A program made the position numbers and the translations under genes. A DNA stretch of 64,000 nt from CAVPCZ01 sp963779225 (GTDB lineage Bacteria; Bacteroidota; Ignavibacteria; UBA10030; UBA6906), in assembly GCA_963779225.1 (NCBI GenBank), contig CAVZWW010000002.1, positions 310,001 to 374,000 of the forward strand, read 5' to 3'. A model generated the notes under the pieces. It ran no database searches, was not told where the DNA came from, and saw nothing but the letters and a program-made list of their open reading frames with translations. This document shows positions 38,431 to 47,617 of the stretch, in pieces. Positions within the stretch are counted from its first letter, which is position 1. The number at the start of each line of letters is the position of its first letter.

Positions 38431-40096
38431 GATCGATTTCCTTTGAGAGAGAGGTCCGGCGGAGAAGTGAGACCGGTTGCCGGACGGGAAGAATCACGGT
38501 GAACACGCTCCCCCGGCCGGTCATGGTCTCGACTTCGATCCGGCCATGATGGCGGTCGACGATCCCGTAGGCGATCGCCAGTCCGAGTCCCACGCCTTTC
38601 CCGTCACCCTTCGTCGTGTAGAACGGTTCGAAGATGTGGTTCTTCACTTCCGGCGTTATCCCGACACCGGTATCTCTCAGGTGGATTCTTACGCTGCCGG
38701 AATCACCGTCAGTGCCGCACCGGATTTCCAGCCGCCCCCCCGGCACAGAAGCCGGCGGGAGAGACATCGCTTCAATCGCGTTCACCATAAGCACGATGAG
38801 CACCTGCTGGATCTGTCCGGGATCACATTCCACAGCGGGATCCCCGGTGCAGTCAACGTCCAGCTCCACGTGATGCGTCCGGGCATAATGATGCACCAGT
38901 AGCCGGCAACGCTCGAGAATGTCCGCAAGCCGGGCCCTCTCGAAGGAAGTGGGCCGTTGCCGTGAGAATGCCAGGAGGTCCTGCACGATGGACCCGCACC
39001 GTTGTGCCTCATCGGCCACCAGCTGCATGTCGTTGCACACCGAATCTTTCTCTTCAGCCGGCAGACTGAGTTTCCGGATGCGTTTGACGGACAGTTTCGC
39101 GAAGGTGAGTATGCCTTCCAGGGGATTGTTCAGTTCGTGGGCAACACTCGCAGCCAGGTTCCCCAGCGACGCCATTTTTTCGATGTGTACCATCTGCCGG
39201 TGTGCACGCTCCAGGTCATCCGTCTTTTCCCGGATCTTTGCCTCGAGCGTGGTCGACCATTCCCTGTTTTCTTCCTGCGCCCGGGTCAGATCCTCCATCA
39301 TGCGGTTGAAAGTCTTCGCGAGCTGACCGATTTCATCGGTACTGCGGATGTCCATCCGGAGATCAAGGCTCCCGGCGGAGGCCTGTTCCATTCCGTCCAT
39401 CAGCGCCCGGACAGGGCGGCGCACGAACCACCAGATGAACCCGCCTGAAATGAGCGCAACGAGCAGCACGGCACCGATGGAGAGGGCGATCAATTGATCC
39501 CGTACTTCCGCCAGACTCCTTTCAGTGTTCACCATGGACATACGCACTTCCATCACACCCAGCACCCGTTCTTGTGCCGAGTGTGCATGACAATCGGCCT
39601 CCGCACATGAGGAAGCATTGGCAATGGGAGTGAAGAGCGCAAGCACGCGTGCGCCGTCTCCATCTGCAATCGTCCGTGAAACACGCGGTTGAAGTCCCTC
39701 TGCGGAAAGCGTGCCGTCGGGGGCATGGCAGAGTGTGCAGGGCTCATCCTGCAGGTGCCGCCGGGTCCTCACGTCAGGAACTGCCGTGGCGAACACGACA
39801 TCTCCCCGCTTGTTGAACACCCGTATACCGGAGATGCCGGACTCCTGGCCGACCGCAGAAATGATCTCCTGAACCTCACCTTTGTCGTTCTGAAGCATGC
39901 TGTGTTGCGTTGAGCGAATCATGAGATCGCTAATGCGCACCGCACTCGCCTGCACATGATCCCGGAGATACGACTGGTGGACGGTTATCGTGGCCATCGC
40001 GAGAGCCGCGAGAATGACGGTCTGCACCCCCGCGATGAGGAGGAAGAGTCTGAACGCCATCGTCTGGCGGATGTGTATCGAACGTGCCATTGGCAT
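38417..40096 (-). CDS. Membrane sensor histidine kinase with periplasmic dihaem-type (CxxCH + CX4CH) sensor
   Basis: 559 residues, intact. TM1 about 12-32; periplasmic domain about 33-200; TM2 near 205-228 (LIALSIGAVLLVALISGGFIWW region); HAMP (RPVRALMDGMEQASAGSLDLRM); coiled coil; dimerisation/phospho-acceptor VAHELNNPLEGILTF; ATPase with VMVNAIEAM, DTGVGI and GLGLAIAYGIV. The periplasmic domain has CTLCH (Cys120, Cys123, His124) and CAEADCH (Cys164, Cys169, His170). CxxCH binds c-type haem; CX4CH is known from cytochrome c3. Haem or redox sensing is the inference. Operon with the NtrC-family regulator; divergent from the redox-complex operon. Confidence 0.9.
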   Translation of the reverse strand: MPMARSIHIRQTMAFRLFLLIAGVQTVILAALAMATITVHQSYLRDHVQASAVRISDLMIRSTQHSMLQNDKGEVQEIISAVGQESGISGIRVFNKRGDVVFATAVPDVRTRRHLQDEPCTLCHAPDGTLSAEGLQPRVSRTIADGDGARVLALFTPIANASSCAEADCHAHSAQERVLGVMEVRMSMVNTERSLAEVRDQLIALSIGAVLLVALISGGFIWWFVRRPVRALMDGMEQASAGSLDLRMDIRSTDEIGQLAKTFNRMMEDLTRAQEENREWSTTLEAKIREKTDDLERAHRQMVHIEKMASLGNLAASVAHELNNPLEGILTFAKLSVKRIRKLSLPAEEKDSVCNDMQLVADEAQRCGSIVQDLLAFSRQRPTSFERARLADILERCRLLVHHYARTHHVELDVDCTGDPAVECDPGQIQQVLIVLMVNAIEAMSLPPASVPGGRLEIRCGTDGDSGSVRIHLRDTGVGITPEVKNHIFEPFYTTKGDGKGVGLGLAIAYGIVDRHHGRIEVETMTGRGSVFTVILPVRQPVSLLRRTSLSKEIDHEEG

Positions 40097-40132
40097 GAAG
40101 GGATTAGGCGGAAAACTTCACAAATCATGCCA

Positions 40133-40223
40133 CCACATTTTGGGGAAATGCGTGGTCCAGGGGGGTGGGCATTCTTACTTGTGGGAATGCGTCGATCCTT
40201 TTTCCACTTTTTGGGAAAGAACC
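40133..40223 (+). promoter_or_regulatory. Pair of related sites in the divergent region (possible activator sites)
   Basis: CCACATTTTGGGGAAATG (40133-40150) and CCACTTTTTGGGAAAG (40204-40219) share the core CCAC-x-TTTTGGG-AAA and are 71 bases apart. They lie about 150 and 80 bases upstream of the promoter-like element at 40289-40302, the spacing expected for enhancer sites of a bacterial activator. No experimental support. Confidence 0.35.
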
Positions 40224-40288
40224 GGCTGAAATTACCGGATTTTCGCTTGAATTTCTGCGATTCAGGCGGGATTCGGATGCCTGTTTGT

Positions 40289-40302
40289 GGCGCATTTCTT
40301 GA
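40289..40302 (+). promoter_or_regulatory. Possible sigma-54-like promoter of the redox operon
   Basis: TGTGGCGCATTTCTTGA has GG at 40289-40290 and GA at 40301-40302 with the exact 10-base spacing of -24/-12 promoters, but the -12 element is GA rather than GC. The start codon is at 40345. The divergent regulator lacks GAFTGA, which argues against a conventional sigma-54 mechanism. Confidence 0.25.
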
Positions 40303-40344
40303 GACTTCACCCCCTGTGTTCTGAAAACCCTCCAAGGAATCCCC

Positions 40345-41239
40345 ATGAAAGCACACAATCGGCGGACGTTTCTCAAGACGGCCGCAATCGCCGGTACCGC
40401 TGCAGCCGGAATCAGCAGTGCAACCTCTGCACCCAAAAACATTCTGTCGCCGGACCGGATGGGCGTACTCGTGGACACCACCGTTTGCGTGGGGTGCAGG
40501 AACTGCGAATGGGCCTGCAGGTCAGCCCATGACCTCCCGACTCCTCCGCTCGCCACATACGAGGACCGCGCGGTTTTCAAGGATATGCGACGCCCGAGTG
40601 ACAACGCCCTCACGGTCGTCAATGAGTATCCGAATCCTCGAAGACACCGGATCTCCCCATCGATGTGAAGGTCCAGTGCATGCACTGTGACCACCCTGCA
40701 TGTGTATCGGCCTGTATCGTAGGCGCCTTTTCGAAAGAGGAGAACGGATCGGTAGTATGGGACACGGACAAGTGTATCGGCTGCCGGTACTGCATGGCTG
40801 CCTGCCCGTTCCAGGTGCCCGGCCTTTGAATACCACAAAGCGCTCCAACCGGAAATCCGGAAGTGCGATTTCTGCTTCGCGCGCACACAGAAGAATCAGC
40901 TCCCGGCCTGCGTGGAGATCTGCCCTGTGGAAGCACTGACATACGGAACACGCGAAGAAGTGATTCGGTCGCACGCCAGCGGATGGAAACCTACCCTGAT
41001 CGCTATGTGCAATCACATCTACGGCGAACACGAAGTGGGTGGAACATCCTGGATGTATCTTGCCGGCAGAGATTTCAGCGAGCTGCAGTTCCCGAAATTC
41101 GGCACCAGCCCGGCCCCCGGCGTGTTCGGAAGCAATCCAGCACGGAATCTTCGCCTACTTCATGCCCCCGGTCGCGCTGTACGCCATTCTCGGCGCGATC
41201 ATGTGGATGACCAAAACCCGCAAAGAAGAAGGCCTCTAG
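40345..41239 (+). CDS. Tat-exported four-cluster Fe-S subunit, HybA/DmsB-like (frame errors)
   Basis: Tat signal NRRTFLKTAAIAG at residues 5-17. Four ferredoxin-type Cys groups follow: CVGCRNCEWAC, CMHCDHPACVSAC, CIGCRYCMAACP and CDFCFARTQ...CVEICP, as in HybA/HmcB/DmsB electron-transfer subunits. A C-terminal membrane helix (FAYFMPPVALYAILGAIMWM) resembles HybA. Frame changes near 40645, 40830 and 41130 must be corrected to get about 297 residues. Carries electrons between the multihaem cytochrome and the NrfD-type subunit; no catalytic molybdenum or NiFe subunit is nearby. Confidence 0.85.
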
Positions 41240-41250
41240 GAGATCGTTTC

Positions 41251-42500
41251 ATGTCCATGCACAGAGACACCGACACCCATGAAAGCCAAGTTCTTCACGC
41301 CGGGCGTCATCGTCCTCACCCTCTCGCACTGAACGGACTCGTGTTCCTCGCCGGGCGGTTCTTCTTCGGCATCGGCGCGGTGACGAATCTCAACGACCAG
41401 TACCCGTGGGGCCTGTGGATCGCCGTTGACGTGGCCGCCGGCGTGGCGCTCGCAGCGGGCGGCTTCACCACGGCGGCGCTCGGACACGTGATGCACCGCG
41501 AAGAGTACCACGTCGTCCTCCGGCCTGCGCTCCTCACCGCCATGCTGGGCTACACGTTCGTCGCGACCGCGGTGTTCATCGATATCGGCCGCTGGTACTA
41601 CATCTGGCATCCGCTCATCATGTGGAACGGTTCCTCCGCGTTGTTCGAGGTCGGTATCTGCGTGATGATCTACATGACCGTCCTGTACATCGAATTCCTG
41701 CCGATGGTCACCGAACGATTCATCGGACGCGTGAACCTCCCCGGAATTCTCAGGAGCCTCAACCGCACCGCTCGATCTCCTCCTGCGGGCTCTGGACCGC
41801 GGACTGGCGAGAGACGATGTTCATCTTCATCATCGCCGGCGTCGTGCTCTCAACGCTCCACCAGTCGTCCCTCGGCACACTCATGGTCATTGCCGGCTCC
41901 AAGATGCACCCCCTCTGGCAGACCCCCGTGCTCCCATTGCTGTTCCTGCTGTCTGCGATCGCCGTGGGATTCCCGATGGTGATCTTTGAGTCGCTGCTGG
42001 CATCACGATCGTTCGGTCTGAAACCCGAAATGGACGTTCTCTCACGCCTCGGCGGTATCGTGGCACCGATTCTCGGCATTTACCTTGCCTTCAAACTGGG
42101 CGACATGTTCATCCGCGAGACCTTCGTCTACCTGATGGAGCCGAACACCGCAGAGCGTCATGTGGACCATCGAGGTTGTGCTCGGCATTATCGTCCCGCT
42201 GCGGATGTTCCTTTCCCGCGCCGTGCTGAAGTCCCCGGCCCTGATTTTCACCGCATCGGCGCTGGTCATCCTGGGCGTGCTCCTGAATCGCTATCAACAA
42301 TTTCGTCGTGGCGTATACTCCTCCCTATTCCTTCGGGTCCTACTTCCCTTCCATCGGGGAGATTTCCGTGACGGTGGGATTCGTCGCCCTCCTCGTCCTC
42401 TTCTACAGGGCGTATGTCATGATCTTCCCGATCATCAGCCTCCCGGAAGACCCGCCCCGCACCCAGAACCAAGTACGCGATCCGCGGGGAGCAATCATGA
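41251..42500 (+). CDS. NrfD/HybB-type membrane subunit, quinone-interacting (frame errors)
   Basis: AGGAG sits at the previous stop, 9 bases before ATG 41251. Around ten hydrophobic segments: FLAGRFFFGIGAVTNLNDQYPWGLW, VDVAAGVALAAGGF, GYTFVATAVFIDIGRWYYIW, LFEVGICVMIYMTVLYIEF, FIFIIAGVVLSTLHQSSLGTLM, PLLFLLSAIAVGFPM, VLGIIVPL, and SVTVGFVALLVLFYRAYVM. The DQYPWGLW and LHQSSLG motifs are typical of HybB/HmcC. The stop TGA at 42498-42500 overlaps the cytochrome ATG; it requires correction of several frame changes. Exchanges electrons with the quinone pool. Confidence 0.85.
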
Positions 42501-43686
42501 ACAGACAGATGATAGGCCTGGTGCTGGTGTTCATGCTGGAAAGCGCGGCCGGTTTCGCACAGGGTTCCAAATGGGACAAACATGCTCCCCCGGCACGCAC
42601 CATCGTTGCCTGCCAGACATGCCACGAATGCTCCGCACCGACAAAGACCAACCCCTGCCTGTCCGCATGCCCACGGGCGAACGCCCTCCCGGGGTTCCAT
42701 CCGACGAACCAGGGCCCCGAAGTGCTGATCATGGGGAAGGTGTCCAAAGAATACGGACCGGTGATCTTCTCACACCGGCTGCATGCGGACATGTCCAAAA
42801 TGTCCGGTGGCTGCTATGGCTGCCATCACTACAATAGCACCTCCATGACCGTCCTACTCCTGCAGGGAATGCCATCCGGCCCAGCGGGCACGAGCGGACA
42901 TCAGCATGCCCGACCTGAAAGGTGCGTACCACCGGCAGTGCATGGGGTGCCATCGCCAGTGGAGCAAGGGAACGGAGTGCACCAGCTGTCATCTCAAGAG
43001 AGGACCGGAACAGAGCTCCGAAGAAGCCCTGCGCGAAGCCAGACTCAAGGGGAAATCCCATCCGGAGCTTCCCCTTCCGAAACGCGTGCTGTATGAAACA
43101 CCGCACCACAAAGGCACCTTCGTGAGCTTCTTCCACGATGATCATGCTCAACGCTTCGACCTGGCCTGCACAGACTGCCACCGGCAGGAAAGCTGTGTGC
43201 GATGCCACGAGAAGAAGACCGCAGCAGGCCGCCCTGGAGACCGCTGAACCGGGCGGGCCGGCCAAGCGTACAGTGGAATCCCGCCATGCGCCCTGTTTTT
43301 CCTGCCATGCAAGCGACAAGTGCGAAGACTGCCATGCGAGCAAACCCCAGCAGGCCTTCGATCATGAGCGCCGCGCAGGATGGCCGCTGAACCGGTTCCA
43401 CAGGGCCCTTTCCTGCCAGAAATGCCACGGCCAGAAGAAACGATTCACCAAGGTGGATACGGCATGCAAGACCTGCCACAAGGATTGGACGCCGGATGCC
43501 TTCAAACATGAAATCACCGGATTGAAACTGGACGAAGCTCACGCCGGCCTGGATTGCGAATCGTGCCACGCCGGGATGGATTTCTCCAATCCGCCCGGCT
43601 GCTCGGGTTGCCATGAAGACAAAACGTACCCCCGGAACCGTCCGGGGAAAATGATACGCCTGACTAGCTCGCTGATACACGAATGA
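42497..43686 (+). CDS. Multihaem c-type cytochrome, 13 CxxCH motifs (frame errors)
   Basis: A cleavable signal ends near GFAQ. Joined across two or three frame changes (about 42850 and 43230), the protein is about 395 residues and carries CQTCH, CYGCH, CRECH, CMGCH, CTSCH, CTDCH, CVRCH, CFSCH, CEDCH, CQKCH, CKTCH, CESCH and CSGCH, that is thirteen c-haem sites, roughly one per 30 residues. No known family beyond general multihaem/Hmc-type cytochromes is recognised. Forms the periplasmic arm of the complex with the two preceding subunits. The stop TGA overlaps the next ATG. Confidence 0.83.
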
Positions 43687-45597
43687 TGCGTCGCGTGCGA
43701 CATATCGGCCTCAAACTGATCCTGGTCGTGGGGACCACGGCGATCCTCATCATCAGCATCTTCGCCTATTTCAATATCCGGTCGCTGAGCTCGAGTCTGC
43801 TGGGAGAAGTGGAGCGCCACGCCAACCAGCTCAGCGAGACGGTGAAGCACAGCACGCGGTACGATATGTTGTTGAACCAGCGCGACAGAATCCACCAGGC
43901 CATCAACGCCATCGGCCAGCAGCCGACGATCGGCAAGATCCGGGTGCTCAACAAGACCGGCCAGATCATCTACTCCTCGGTTGAACAGGACATCGGAACA
44001 TCGGTGGACAAGAACGCCGAGAGCTGTTATGCCTGCCACTCCGCAGACCGTCCACTGGAACGATTGCCGATCGCTGAACGGACGCGTGTGTTCCGCCTGC
44101 ATCCCGATTCCACGCGGTTCCTCGGGATCATCAACCCGATCTACAACGAAGCAGCGTGCTGGTCCGCCGACTGCCACGTCCACCCGCAGCAACAAACCGT
44201 TCTGGGAGTGCTGGACGTGACCCTGCCGCTGGAAGAGGTGGACCGCGTGATCCGGAAGAGCGAGATCGAGATGGTCCTCTTCGGCGTCAGCGCCATTCTC
44301 GCGCTGAGCCTGATCATCGGATTCTTCGTGGAGCGGTGGGTCGACAAGCCGGTGAAGGGCCTGCTGAAAGCGACCCAGCAGGTCGCCGACGGAAATCTCA
44401 GCTACCGGATCGAATCGACGCGCAATGACGAGCTCGGCAAACTCGCCCAGTCGTTCAATACCATGACCGCAAAGCTGTCCGAAGCCAGGTTGCAGCTTTT
44501 CCAGTCGGACAAACTCGCCTCACTCGGCCGGCTCGCTGCAGGAGTGGCGCACGAGATCAATAACCCCCTGACCGGGGTCCTCACCTACAGCAGCTTCCTC
44601 CTGAAACGGACACAGGACCAGCCCGAAATCCAGGAGGACCTGAAGGTTATCGTGCGGGAAACCTTGCGCAGCACGGGAAATCGTCAAGAGCCTGCTCGAC
44701 TTCGCACGCCAGTCTGTGCCCAAGAAGAACGAAGCGAACCTCACCGAGATCATCGACCGCGCGGTGTCGGTCGTGAGCAACCAGCTCGCGCTGAACAAGG
44801 TCGAGTTGATCAAGAACTCTGGATCCGCAGCTTCCACGCCTCACGGTCGACGCAAACCAGCTACAGCAGGTCTTTATCAACCTGATCGTCAACGCGGTTG
44901 ACGCCATGGCGGGCAAGGGGGGCCGGATCACCGTGGGCTCCTCCCTCCTCAGGCTCTCCCCGTACGGCATGGCGCAGCTCCGGAAGGCAACCTGCCCCAA
45001 ACGTCACTCGCTTATCGACCCCACGTGCAAGATCGACGGCCTGTCCGCGGTCAGGGTGCAAGTGCGTCTGGCAAGCGAAGAGGGTTCGCTGTACATTGAC
45101 CCCGTCTACGGGCGCCACCACCATCAGACAAGTCTGCCCCATCCCCGGCGGGCCAGATCATGGCCATCCAATGCCCCGAGTGCCAGGTATCACTGCTCGA
45201 CCCGGCGACCTTATGTCCGAAGTGCAGGGCGCCGTCGTTCTGGCTGGACGTCCCCGGACAGGGCAAATGGGAGGCATGCAGCAGATATGGATGCGACTGG
45301 CAGCGGTGGGAGGCGGTCGAGACGGGAGGCTTGCGCGAGTACGTCGAAATCACGGTCGCGGACAACGGCAGCGGCATTGCATGGGATGACATCCCCCACA
45401 TCTTCGAACCGTTCTTTTCCACGAAGGGCCAGAAGGGAACGGGTCTCGGTCTCTCGGTCATCTGGGGGATCATCGACAATCACAACGGCACCATCAATGT
45501 GGAGAGCGAACCGAACCGGGGAACGACATTCCGCATCCGTCTCCCCGTTCAGCAGCCGGTGAGGGTGTATGACAGCAGGCTGTCGACATTCTGGTGA
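43683..45597 (+). CDS. Sensor histidine kinase with dihaem-type sensor and zinc-ribbon-like insert in the ATPase domain (frame errors)
   Basis: N-terminal 330 residues intact: TM1 near 12-32, periplasmic CYACH (Cys115, Cys118, His119) and CWSADCH (Cys159, Cys164, His165), TM2 near 195-220, HAMP, and VAHEINNPLTGVLTY. After frame changes near 44680, 44820 and about 45150 the ATPase reads VFINLIVNAVDAM, then about 110 extra residues with Cys at CPKRH...C, CPEC, CPKC and C...C, then DNGSGIAWDDIPHIFEPFF and GTGLGLSVIWGI. The second half of the insert (from 45160) is in an intact frame with the G-boxes, so it is real sequence. Real stop is 45572 or 45597. Confidence 0.83.
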
Positions 45598-46381
45598 TCG
45601 ATGACGAACAGGTCATCCTGGATGCGATCGTCAAGATCTGCACGAGCGAAGGGTACCGGTGGATACGGCACCTGACGCGCAGGAAGGCCTCCGCCGCCTG
45701 AGCGGGCACCGGTACACTCTCGTGCTTTCTGATATCATGATGCCGGGGATGGACGGGTTTCAGTTCCTGAAAGAGGCAGCTCCGCGTTGCGCCGCGACAC
45801 GCCCGTGATCATGACAACGGGTTTTTCCACGGTGGAAAACGCCGTGCACGCGCTGTATGCCGGGGCGATCGATTTCATCCCGAAGCCGTTCACGGCCGAC
45901 GAACTGCTGTCGTCCGTACACCGCGGACTCCGCTACCGGCAGCTCCGCACCGCCAGCCTTCCCGGAAGCACCGGGGCGAAGGACGCGGCAATGGTTGTCG
46001 TCCCCTGTCCTGCCCGCTACTACCGGCTCGGGTACGCGAGCTGGGTGGTGGTTGAACAATCCGGATCCGTCCTCGTGGGTGCCACGCATGCGTTTCTCAA
46101 GACCGTGGAACAGGTCGAAAAGCTTGAAGCGGTTCTGGCCGAGCGGGGAGTTGATCCAGGGCACCTGCTGTCTGCACGTGCACACGCACGACGGACTGAT
46201 CCACTCCCTGCTCTCGCCCGTCAGCGGCCGCGTTGTGGATTCCAACACCGCTCTGTTCACGAATCCGGGCACGATGGAAAAGGATCCGTATTTCGGTGGA
46301 TGGCTCTACCGGGCCATCCCCGCCGATATTCAATACGAGCTGGAGCATCTGGTGCCGTGCAGCTCTGATAACCTGTTCTGA
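45569..46381 (+). CDS. Response regulator fused to a glycine-cleavage-H-like domain (frame errors)
   Basis: Receiver: ILVIDDEQVILDAIVKI, acceptor Asp in LVLSDIMMPGMDG, VIMTTGFSTVENAV, Lys in DFIPKPFTADEL. Then a GcvH-like module: YYRLGYASWVVVEQSGSVLVGATHAFLK, LLSPVSGRVVDSNTAL, and DPYFGGWLYRAIPAD, closely following the H-protein pattern. The lipoyl-Lys position (about 11 residues before the SPVSG block) is not Lys, so it is probably not lipoylated. Frame changes near 45580, 45655, 45780 and 46150. Presumed partner of the kinase just upstream; no DNA-binding domain. Confidence 0.8.
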
Positions 46382-46401
46382 TTACCCAAGGAGACCCTCG
46401 C

Positions 46402-47561
46402 ATGCTACTCTTCATTGTTGCAGTGATAGTGCTCGTGATCGCAGATATCCTCATCCGTCTGGTTTCGCGGCGCGTTCAGGAGACCAAACAGCGGAAGGAA
46501 CGGGAAGCCGCCCTTTCGGTAAGCCTGAACCTGGATTTCAGCCGTGAAGCCAAAAGTCTCAGGCGCGCGGAGGTCGACCACCCCAAGGCCCGTATCCTCT
46601 GCGTCGATGACGAAGAGGTCATCCTGGACAGTTTCCGGAAGATCCTCGTGCTGGACGGCTATTCGGTGGATACGGTGCAGACCGGACAGGAAGCGCTGGG
46701 GCTCCTGCAAACACACCATTACGACTTTGTGTTCACCGATCTGAAGATGCCGACGATGGACGGTGTGGATGTCACCAAGGCGGTCAAGCATATGCGCCCG
46801 GACATCGATGTCGTGATCATCACCGGTTATGCCACGGTCGAGACTGCGGTGGAATGCATGAAACACGGCGCCCTGGACTACGTGCAGAAGCCGTTCACCG
46901 AGGACGAACTCCTGGCCTTCGTGAAGAAATCGCTCTTCAAACGACAGGACCGGATACAGAAGCAACTCAAACCGAAGGTGCACATCACCACGATGACCGC
47001 CGGCGGAAACCATCAAGGCGGATGAGTTCGCCATCCCCGGCGGGGTGTTTATCTCGGAAGGCCACTGCTGGGCGGCGATGTTCGAGGACGGATCCGTACG
47101 CGTGGGTCTCGATGATTTCGCGCGGAAACTGATCGGACGCATCGATGCCATCGAGTTCCCCAATCTGGGCATGACCGTCACAGCGCGGACAGCCGCTCTT
47201 CACTGTCACCCGGGCAAAACGCCGCGTCACGTTCCTGGCACCTGTCGGCGGCAAGGTCATCGACACCAACCCCGGACTCGGCAAGCATCCGGAAGCGCTG
47301 GAGACCACCCCGTACGCCGAGAACTGGATATGTCTGATCGATGCGGACAAACTCGATACGGAAATCCCGTCGCTGAAGATCGGGAACGCCGCGGTTGCGT
47401 TCTTCCAGGACGAAATCGAACGTTTCAAAGAGACTGTCAAGAAGATGTCGCGCCGCCCGGCAGACGGTTCAACTCCGGCGGAGGATCTCTACACGGGAGA
47501 ATTGCAGGACCTGGACGACCGGGACCACGACGACGTCGTGGCGAAGTTTTTCCGTACGTAA
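46402..47561 (+). CDS. Membrane-anchored response regulator with GcvH-like domain (frame errors)
   Basis: AAGGAG precedes the ATG. N-terminal membrane helix LLFIVAVIVLVIADILIRL, basic linker, receiver at about 65-190 (ILCVDDEEVILDSFRKIL, acceptor in FVFTDLKMPTMDG, Lys in DYVQKPFTEDEL; intact). After a frame change near 47005: GVFISEGHCWAAMFEDGSVRVGLDDFARKLIG, then, after another near 47205, RRVTFLAPVGGKVIDTNPGL and PYAENWICLIDADKL. The H-protein fold is clear; here a Lys (TRAKRR) falls where lipoyl-Lys is expected. An acidic C-terminal tail follows. Output is presumably protein-protein. Confidence 0.82.
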
Positions 47562-47617
47562 CCCCGTCATCCCGGCGCTATACGTGGCTCATCACTCACT
47601 TCGAATCGAGGCTAATC

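Noticed and set aside
38417..40096. The first kinase being a simple HAMP kinase without cofactor
   Set aside because: Two Cys-His motifs in the periplasmic part match those in the second kinase at the same spacing, which chance does not explain well.
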